Origin: Streptosporangiaceae bacterium
Lineage (GTDB): Bacteria > Actinomycetota > Actinomycetes > Streptosporangiales > Streptosporangiaceae
Direction: 5' to 3'
Assembly: GCA_030043395.1 (NCBI GenBank)
Contig: JASHXW010000461.1
Span: 1-5,578 of the forward strand
DNA: 5,578 bases
The first letter of the stretch is position 1, and every line of letters begins with the position of its first letter. The translations under genes and the position numbers were made by a program. Shown here in pieces: positions 1 through 5,578 of the stretch. The notes beneath the pieces are model-generated. The model searched no databases. It worked only from the letters and a program-made list of their open reading frames with translations, and had not been told where the DNA came from.

Positions 1-377
1 GGAACAGCGACGATCGCGTCGATGACGCGCTGCAGGTCGGCGTTCGTGCGCGCGACGACGCGGCAGAGCATGTCACCAGCCCCGGTGATCGTGTGCGCCT
101 CCAGGATCTCCTCGATCCGCGACAGCCGCTGCGCCACCTCGTCGCGGCCGCCCGGCTGCCTCAGCTCGAGCGTCACGAACGCGGTCACCGCGTGCCCTAG
201 CGCTACCGGGTCGATGTCCGGCCCGTAGCCGGTGATCACGCCGCGGCTGTGCAGCCGGTCGATCCTGGCCTGGACCGTGCCGCGCGCCACGCCGAGCCGC
301 CTGGACGCCTCGAGCACGCCGATCCTCGGCTCCGCACTCAGCAGCGCGATGACGCGGGCATCCAGCTCATCGATCAT
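1..377 (-). CDS. Lrp/AsnC-family transcriptional regulator, C-terminus cut off by window edge
   Basis: The minus strand from ATG 377-375 reads without a stop to base 1, giving 125 residues. It begins MIDELDARVIALLSAEPRIG. Residues 1-50 are an AsnC-type winged helix-turn-helix (VLEASRRLGVARGTVQARID followed by RLHSRGVITGYG). From about residue 62 comes the ligand-binding RAM domain, with the beta strand AVTAFVTLEL and the characteristic HTITGAGDMLCRVVA. Family members are usually about 150 residues, so roughly 25 are missing. The start is well fixed: an in-frame TGA lies four codons upstream (389-387) and no other start lies between. The ribosome site is weak (GAGG 13 nt away). The gene is divergent from hppD. 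Members of this family often sense amino acids or related acids and control an adjacent, divergent gene, so control of tyrosine catabolism and of itself is a reasonable inference. The ligand cannot be read from the sequence. Confidence 0.93.
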   Translation of the reverse strand, partial: MIDELDARVIALLSAEPRIGVLEASRRLGVARGTVQARIDRLHSRGVITGYGPDIDPVALGHAVTAFVTLELRQPGGRDEVAQRLSRIEEILEAHTITGAGDMLCRVVARTNADLQRVIDAIVAV

Positions 378-400
378 GCGTACAGCTCATCCTCGGCATT

Positions 401-408
401 TTGCGCAA
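401..408. promoter_or_regulatory. TTGCGCAA palindrome, candidate Lrp/AsnC operator
   Basis: This perfect 8-bp palindrome lies 23 bp upstream of the regulator's start codon. Half-sites of the TTGC/GCAA type occur in binding sites of some Lrp-family proteins, such as archaeal Ss-LrpB, and autoregulation is common in the family. Assignment as the operator is inference from position and symmetry. An 8-bp palindrome can also arise by chance. Confidence 0.3.
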
Positions 409-504
409 CGTCCTCGACTCGACCCCTCGATAACTGTGCACTTTGACTAGTAACAAAGCCAAGGCTTGCACATGTTGTTCTTCAGGTCGATCCTGCCAGG
501 ATAA

Positions 505-1692
<1,188 letters not shown>

Positions 1693-1695
<3 letters not shown>

Positions 1696-1738
1696 GCCGG
1701 CTAGCCGCCTGATCCGCCGCTGAGTCGGCGCCGGCTCA
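1693..1738 (+). terminator. Stem-loop at the end of hppD, probable T-tract-less terminator
   Basis: TGAGCCGGC (1693-1701), which includes the hppD stop codon, is a perfect 9-bp complement of GCCGGCTCA (1730-1738). The 28-base loop holds a smaller stem, GCCG (1716-1719) with CGGC (1726-1729). No T-run follows. Such I-shaped hairpins are the common candidate terminators in actinobacteria. Its position between hppD and a differently themed gene fits, but termination is not shown. Confidence 0.5.
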
Positions 1739-1771
1739 CTGCGGTTGGCGGGGCGCGGGCATCATGGCCGT

Positions 1772-2440
1772 GTGACACAGTCCGCGGCACCCATGACCCG
1801 GCTGGAGCAGGCTCGCCAGCAGGTTCCGGCGGCTCAGGGCGGCCAGTCCGGCGAGCGGCGGGAGGATGTCCGGCTGCCGCTCGCTCCCAGGTGGCGGCGC
1901 CTGCTCGGCTTCGTCTTGGACTGCCTGATCCTGACGCTGCTGACCGGCGCGCTGTGGGGACGCCTGATCGCCTCCTTCGCCAACCGCCTGGCCAGGTACC
2001 AGTCCTCGTATCCCGATAGCGGCACGTCCAGTGCGCACGCCGCGCTCGGCCGGGTCTTCACCCAGACCACCGGGCCGTTCCTGATCGAGCTGTGCTTCAC
2101 GATCTGCGTCGCAGTCCTGTACTACTGGCTGCTCACGGCGTACTGGGGCACGACGATCGGCAAGCGGTGGGCCGGAGTCTGGGTCGTCACGGCCCGTGAC
2201 CAGTCCAGGGTCAGCATGACTGCCGCGTTCCTGCGCGCGCTGGTCTTCGTCGTCGGCGCCGAGGTCGTCCCGCTGTTCTTCCTGGTCGACAACCTCTGGC
2301 TGCTCTGGGATCAGCGCCGGCAGTGCCTGCATGACAAGCTCGCCCGCACCATCGTGGTCACGACGGCCGCGAGCCGCCGTTCAAGCTCGAGTCGCCGACG
2401 GGGTATCAGTCGCCGTTCCAGTACCGGTCACCAGCGGTAA
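1772..2440 (+). CDS. RDD-family small integral membrane protein
   Basis: The product has 222 residues from GTG 1772. A polar N-terminus of about 40 residues leads into three hydrophobic segments at about 44-66, 103-123 and 154-177. RDD hallmarks are visible: Arg before and Asp inside helix 1 (WRRLLGFVLDCLILTLL); the Gly-Lys loop after helix 2 (WGTTIGKRWAGVWVV); and the closing DNLWLLWDQRRQCLHDKLAR with TIVV. RDD proteins sit in the cytoplasmic membrane; most have no known function and a few are linked to ion or solute transport. No substrate can be inferred here. The start is uncertain: GTG 1772 lies seven bases after a -10-like CATCAT (1760-1765), which would suit a leaderless mRNA. TTG 1745 and ATG 1793 are in frame, and none has a good ribosome site. 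The last 20-odd residues are an Arg/Ser-rich tail (SRRSSSSRRRGISRRSSTGH). The gene overlaps the convergent kinase gene by 35 bp. Confidence 0.85.
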   Translation: MTQSAAPMTRLEQARQQVPAAQGGQSGERREDVRLPLAPRWRRLLGFVLDCLILTLLTGALWGRLIASFANRLARYQSSYPDSGTSSAHAALGRVFTQTTGPFLIELCFTICVAVLYYWLLTAYWGTTIGKRWAGVWVVTARDQSRVSMTAAFLRALVFVVGAEVVPLFFLVDNLWLLWDQRRQCLHDKLARTIVVTTAASRRSSSSRRRGISRRSSTGHQR

Positions 2441-3371
2441 TCAGGGCGGCCGCGCCAACCAGGCCGGCGTTCTGGCCCAGTGCCGCGGGCACGACCCTGA
2501 CCTTGCGCGCGAATTCGAGCTGCGTGTGCGCGGCCAGGAACTCCTGCAGCGGGTCGAACAGCAGCGCCCCGGCCTGTGACAGGCCACCGCCGACGGCGAC
2601 TACCTCGAGGTCACACAAGTTAGTGGCCGACGCGATCGCGATGCCGAGCGCCCGGCCGGCCCGGCGCAGCGCCGACCTGGCGACTGGGTGCCCCTGCGCG
2701 GCATCTGCCGCGAGATCCTTGGCCGTCATGGTGGGCTGACCAGTGCGCCAGCCCATGGACTGGGCCCACTCCGCGAGGGCCGGGCCCCGCGCGATCGCCT
2801 CGAGGCAGCCGCGGCCGCCGCAGACGCACAACGGGCCGTCGTCCGGATCCACGACTACATGCCCGATATGACCGGCATTACCTGACGCCCCTTCGATGAG
2901 CTGGTCATCGAGGATGAGCCCGCCGCCAACCCCGGTGGAAACCACCATCCCGAGCACGTTGCGACGGCCCCTGCCCGCTCCGCGCCAATGCTCGGCGGCG
3001 ACCATGCAGATCGCATCGTTGTGAACCCGGACGGGTATTCCATCCCGGCCGAACCGCTCAGCCAGCTTCTGCCTGAGCGGGAACGCGCGCCACGCCGGGA
3101 TGTTGAGCGGGGATACCAGTCCCGCTGGCCATTGCATCGGCCCGCCGCATCCGCAGCCGATCCCGGCGAGCTCTGCCAGGTCATCGACCTTGGCCGTGGC
3201 CAGGACCTGCAGGAGCAGGGTCTCCAAAGTCCGCCAGAGATAATCGGCGTCGACGTCGTGGGGCGTCGGGACTTGGGTCCAGGTGATCAGCCGGCCTCCG
3301 GGCTCGGCCACGCCGGCAGCGAACTTCGTACCGCCGATATCGGCGACGAGAACTGGCCCGTCCTCCGCCAT
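2406..3371 (-). CDS. ROK-family sugar kinase (glucokinase-like)
   Basis: The 321-residue product has normal ROK length and phosphorylates a hexose or amino-sugar with ATP in the cytosol. Seen in order: phosphate-1 motif DIGGTKFAAG (11-20); the catalytic Asp in VHNDA (D119); the phosphate-2 loop VSTGVGGGLI (144-153); the sugar-binding motif NAGHIGHVVVDP (165-176); the zinc motif CVCGGRGCLE (C182, C184, C189, with H171 as probable fourth ligand); and adenosine-site VAVGGGLSQAG (258-268). The start is ATG 3371 because GGGGAGG lies six bases upstream (3384-3378, minus strand). An upstream in-frame TTG at 3401 is less likely. In many glucokinases the sugar motif is ExGH. Here it is HxGH (H168-I-G-H171), as I recall for E. 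coli N-acetylmannosamine kinase NanK, so glucose specificity should not be assumed. The family also contains repressors, but no N-terminal HTH is present, so this is an enzyme. Confidence 0.92.
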   Translation of the reverse strand: MAEDGPVLVADIGGTKFAAGVAEPGGRLITWTQVPTPHDVDADYLWRTLETLLLQVLATAKVDDLAELAGIGCGCGGPMQWPAGLVSPLNIPAWRAFPLRQKLAERFGRDGIPVRVHNDAICMVAAEHWRGAGRGRRNVLGMVVSTGVGGGLILDDQLIEGASGNAGHIGHVVVDPDDGPLCVCGGRGCLEAIARGPALAEWAQSMGWRTGQPTMTAKDLAADAAQGHPVARSALRRAGRALGIAIASATNLCDLEVVAVGGGLSQAGALLFDPLQEFLAAHTQLEFARKVRVVPAALGQNAGLVGAAALITAGDRYWNGD

Positions 3372-3382
3372 GTCGCGCCTCC

Positions 3383-3437
3383 CCGGTGCTGACCGTGCCA
3401 ACGGTGCGGACCGTTCCCAGAGTCATATCACGGTGCG
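3383..3437 (-). promoter_or_regulatory. Kinase promoter with 9-bp-periodic CGGT/ACCG half-site array
   Basis: Reading the plus strand, four half-sites begin exactly 9 bp apart: CCGGT (3383), ACCGT (3392), ACGGT (3401) and ACCGT (3410). They alternate in orientation, so each neighbouring pair is an inverted repeat with a 4-bp spacer. A fifth copy, ACGGTGCG, lies at 3430-3437. On the minus strand an extended -10 (TGATATGAC, hexamer 3427-3422) sits between the array and the fifth copy, placing the likely transcription start near 3415, on the array's edge. That geometry suits a repressor operator for the kinase. The regulator is not identifiable here. The array's last bases touch the ribosome site at 3384-3378. 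Confidence 0.45.
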
Positions 3438-3498
3438 CCCAACGCGACCCGAAGACAGCCCCCGACCTGGGACAAACGAGCCCGAAGGCGACGCCGAG

Positions 3499-3529
3499 TT
3501 TCGGCGGCCCCGTGTTCGGCAGATAGTGT
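3499..3529 (+). promoter_or_regulatory. Candidate promoter of the MoxR/VWA gene pair
   Basis: TAGTGT (3524-3529) fits the actinobacterial -10 pattern TAnnnT. A weak -35, TTCGGC (3500-3505), lies 18 bp upstream. Transcription would start near 3535-3536, exactly at an in-frame GTG (3536), so a leaderless mRNA is possible. If translation starts at ATG 3581 instead, the leader is about 45 nt. ATAGTG is repeated at 3523 and 3533. Confidence 0.35.
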
Positions 3530-3580
3530 CGAATAGTGCAGCCACACAGCCAGCCATCACCTGCCACTACTGCTGCGGCC

Positions 3581-4984
3581 ATGCCGACGGCCAGGACACT
3601 CGCGGAGTTGCAAGGGAGCGGTCACGAGTTCCGCACCGTCAAGGACGAGATGCGCGAGAACCTGCTCTCCCGGCTGCGGACGGGCGAGGACCCCTTCCCC
3701 GGGATCATCGGGTTCACCGGCACCGTGAGCCCGCATCTTGAGCGCGCGCTGATCGCCGGGCACGACGTGATCCTGCTCGGCGAGCGCGGCCAGGGCAAGA
3801 CGCGGCTGATCCGCACGCTGACTGGCCTGCTCGACGAGTGGTCGCCGGTGATCGCCGGATGCGAGATCAACGATCATCCGTACCGGCCGGCATGCGTGCG
3901 GTGCCGGCGCCTGGCCGAGGAAGCCGGCGAAGAGCTGCCTGTCAGCTGGCGCCACCGTGACCTGCGCTATGGCGAGAAGCTCGCCACGCCCGACACCAGC
4001 GTGGGCGACCTGATCGGCGACATCGACCCCGTGAAGGTCGCCGAGGGCAGGACGCTCGGTGACCCGGAGACGATTCACTACGGGCTCGTGCCGCGCACCA
4101 ACCGCGGCATCTTCTGCATCAACGAACTCCCTGACCTGGCCGAGCGCATCCAGGTGTCGCTGCTCAACGTGCTGGAGGAGCGGGACATCGCGGTGCGCGG
4201 CTACGCACTGCGGCTGCCACTCGACCTGGTGCTGCTGGCCAGCGCCAATCCGGAGGACTACACCAACAGGGGCCGGATCATCACGCCGCTCAAGGACAGG
4301 TTCGGCGCTGAGATCCGCACTCATTACCCGCTCACGCTGGATGACGAGCTGGCCGTCATCAGGCAGGAGGCGGAGATCGCGTGGGGCGGCGAGTCGCAGG
4401 ACGCCGTGCTGCCCCGTCATCTCACCGAGGTGATCGCCCGGTTCACCAGGCTGGTGCGATCCTCGCCAGCGGTAGACGCCAGGTCGGGGGTTTCGGCCAG
4501 GTTCGCGATTGCCGCGGCCGAGGCTGTCGTCGCGGCCGCGGTGCGTCGGGCGGCCATCACCGGCGAGGAGCAGGCCGTCGCCAGGATCTGCGACTTGCCC
4601 GCGATCGTGAGCACACTGCGCGGGAAGGTCGAGTTCGAGGTCAGCGAGGAAGGCAGGGAAGCGGAGGTTCTCGAGCACCTGATGCGCCGGGCGACGGCCG
4701 ATACCTTCCGGGCGCACCTCGGCAGTACCGACCTGACGGCGCTGGTGACCATCTTCGCCGAGGGCGGCAGCGTGGAGTCGTCAGATCTGGTCTCGGCCCA
4801 GGAGCTGCTGCGCAGGATCGGAGAGGTACCGGGCCTGGCCAAGATCATGGAGCGGCTGGACGGGGACGGTGGCGAGTCGTTCGGCCAGGCGGCGGCCGCG
4901 CTGGAGTTCGCGCTCGAGGGCCTGTACCTGATGCGCCGCCTGTCGAAGGACGTCGTCGACGGAGCCGCCGTCTACCGCGCGTGA
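3581..4984 (+). CDS. MoxR-type AAA+ ATPase (magnesium-chelatase I-like)
   Basis: This 467-residue cytosolic ATPase has Walker A GERGQGKT (67-74), Walker B FCINEL with N181-E182 in place of the usual Asp-Glu, sensor 1 Asn in ASANPED (N223), arginine finger in PLKDRFG (R240), and a sensor-2 region RSGVSARFAI (301-310) in the helical lid. Residues 134-172 (LATPDTSVGDLIGDIDPVKV, then EGRTLGDPETIHYGLVP) form the conserved helix-2 insert area of this clade. Between Walker A and B lies C94, H99, C105, C108, a possible zinc site. MoxR proteins act with VWA-domain partners as chaperones, or in chelatases to insert metal; the next gene fits that partner. The start ATG 3581 gives the N-terminus MPTARTLAELQGSG, which resembles homologues as I remember them, but has no ribosome site. 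GTG 3536, 15 codons upstream, is a leaderless alternative. Target unknown. Confidence 0.92.
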   Translation: MPTARTLAELQGSGHEFRTVKDEMRENLLSRLRTGEDPFPGIIGFTGTVSPHLERALIAGHDVILLGERGQGKTRLIRTLTGLLDEWSPVIAGCEINDHPYRPACVRCRRLAEEAGEELPVSWRHRDLRYGEKLATPDTSVGDLIGDIDPVKVAEGRTLGDPETIHYGLVPRTNRGIFCINELPDLAERIQVSLLNVLEERDIAVRGYALRLPLDLVLLASANPEDYTNRGRIITPLKDRFGAEIRTHYPLTLDDELAVIRQEAEIAWGGESQDAVLPRHLTEVIARFTRLVRSSPAVDARSGVSARFAIAAAEAVVAAAVRRAAITGEEQAVARICDLPAIVSTLRGKVEFEVSEEGREAEVLEHLMRRATADTFRAHLGSTDLTALVTIFAEGGSVESSDLVSAQELLRRIGEVPGLAKIMERLDGDGGESFGQAAAALEFALEGLYLMRRLSKDVVDGAAVYRA

Positions 4985-5006
4985 CCGGCGCGGCGGGCAG
5001 GGCCGG

Positions 5007-5037
5007 GCCTGGCCAGGCGCGTCGACGATGCCTGGCC
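5007..5037 (+). promoter_or_regulatory. Hairpin in the spacer between the ATPase and VWA-partner genes
   Basis: GGCCAGGC (5011-5018) pairs with GCCTGGCC (5030-5037) around an 11-base loop that includes the palindrome CGTCGACG (5020-5027). The left arm is also part of the perfect 12-bp palindrome GCCTGGCCAGGC (5007-5018), so two folds compete. No T-tract follows. It may be a partial terminator, a processing site or an mRNA stabiliser tuning the ratio of the two proteins; this role is inference. Confidence 0.35.
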
Positions 5038-5065
5038 GACAGGGCGGAGAGGAGCAGGACGGGCC

Positions 5066-5578
5066 GTGAGCAGATACCGGTACGGCGCTTACCACGGCGG
5101 ACCCGACCCGCTCGAGCCGCCGTATGACGTGCGCGGCGCAGTTGACGCGCTCGGGGACTCGGTACTGGCAGGCGAGGACATCGCCAGCGCCCTGCGCGAC
5201 CTGCTCAGGCGCGGCGTCAGCGACCATCGCGGCCTGGACGACCTGCTCAGGCAGGTGCGGGAGCGCCAGCGGGAGCTGCGGCGCAGCGGCAGGCTCGACG
5301 GGATACTCGAGCAGGCCAGGGCGCTGCTCGACACGGCTATCGGCCAGGAGCGCGCGGAACTGTTTCCCGACCCGAGCGACGACGCCAGGCTGCGCGAGGA
5401 CGAGCTTGACGCACTGCCACAGGACACGGCGGGCGCGATCAGGGCGCTCGCCGACTACCAGTGGCGCAGCCAGGACGCCGCCGCGACCTTCGAGCAGCTC
5501 AAGGACCTGCTTAGGCGCGAGGTCCTGGACAGCCAGTTCCGTGGCATCAAGGACGCGATGTCGGAGTCCGACTCGCAG
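5066..5578 (+). CDS. N-terminal part of VWA-domain partner of the MoxR ATPase, cut off by window edge
   Basis: The frame is open from GTG 5066 to the last base, giving 171 residues. The start is supported by AGGA (5056-5059) six bases upstream and GGAG (5051-5054). The N-terminus SRYRYGAYHGGPDPLEPPYD, together with FPDPSDDARLRE (100-111) and LRREVLDSQFRGIKDAM (149-165), is what I recall from actinobacterial proteins that end in a von Willebrand factor A domain and follow this ATPase type. The visible part is mostly charged helix, rich in Arg, Asp, Glu and Leu, with no signal peptide or membrane segment, so it is likely cytosolic. The VWA domain with its DxSxS metal-ion site lies beyond the window and is not seen, so that part of the call rests on context and family memory. 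The gene starts 81 bp after the ATPase gene on the same strand and is probably co-transcribed. Confidence 0.8.
   Translation, partial: MSRYRYGAYHGGPDPLEPPYDVRGAVDALGDSVLAGEDIASALRDLLRRGVSDHRGLDDLLRQVRERQRELRRSGRLDGILEQARALLDTAIGQERAELFPDPSDDARLREDELDALPQDTAGAIRALADYQWRSQDAAATFEQLKDLLRREVLDSQFRGIKDAMSESDSQ

Noticed and set aside
443..476. TTGACT as -35 of an hppD promoter
   Set aside because: No acceptable -10 hexamer lies 16-19 bp downstream (TTGCAC or TGCACA only), so it is not listed as a promoter by itself.
2371..2445. Possible frameshift at the end of the RDD gene, where another frame reads a protein-like EPPFKLESPTGYQSPFQ
   Set aside because: That frame is antisense to the end of the kinase and runs on deep into it, so its protein-like look is more simply an echo of the kinase coding sequence.
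3181..3582. Minus-strand open frame that could be a small gene upstream of the kinase
   Set aside because: About half of it overlaps the kinase in another frame, and the rest crosses the promoter region. It has no ribosome site and no recognisable protein features.
3557..4717. Long open frame of 386 codons on the minus strand, antisense to the MoxR ATPase gene
   Set aside because: The sense strand encodes a full set of AAA+ motifs. The antisense product has no motif and no start context, so it is a GC-driven shadow.
4381..5127. Plus-strand open frame overlapping the end of the ATPase gene and the start of the partner gene
   Set aside because: Its product is a low-complexity Gly/Arg/Ala run without domain features, out of frame with two well-supported genes.

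Overview
The window is high-GC DNA with actinobacterial character. The coding frames show strong third-position G/C, GTG starts are plausible, promoter -10 boxes look like TAnnnT, and each of the five genes belongs to a family common in Actinomycetota. Arginine is encoded by AGG unusually often for such GC-rich DNA: 23 of 83 Arg codons in the four genes I counted by hand. That points away from a typical Streptomyces and perhaps towards a Streptosporangiales-like lineage, but the placement is inference. I see no mobile element, RNA gene, CRISPR array or phage gene.

Layout: (1) Positions 1-377, minus strand: an Lrp/AsnC-family regulator whose 3' end is cut off by the window edge. (2) Positions 378-567: a 190-bp divergent intergenic region with several short palindromes and a GC-rich leader hairpin. 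(3) Positions 568-1695, plus strand: 4-hydroxyphenylpyruvate dioxygenase (hppD), complete with its metal triad, followed by a stem-loop that starts in its stop codon. (4) Positions 1772-2440, plus strand: a small RDD-family membrane protein. (5) Positions 2406-3371, minus strand: a ROK-family sugar kinase, convergent with the RDD gene and overlapping its end by 35 bp. (6) Positions 3372-3580: a divergent control region with a 9-bp-periodic array of alternating CGGT/ACCG half-sites next to the kinase start, and a separate -10-like box for the rightward gene. (7) Positions 3581-4984, plus strand: a MoxR-type AAA+ ATPase with a Cys-rich insert, then an 81-bp spacer with a hairpin. (8) Positions 5066-5578, plus strand: the N-terminal part of the protein usually paired with such ATPases, expected to end in a von Willebrand factor A (VWA) domain beyond the window.

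How the genes may work together: the Lrp-like regulator and hppD form a plausible control pair for tyrosine degradation. The MoxR ATPase and the downstream protein form a plausible two-component remodelling or metal-insertion machine of unknown target, by analogy with other MoxR/VWA pairs and the magnesium chelatase I/D subunits. The RDD protein and the ROK kinase show no clear link to either unit. The most interesting points are the half-site array before the kinase, the possible zinc-binding insert and Asn-Glu Walker B of the ATPase, and the uncharacterised helical N-terminal region of its partner.
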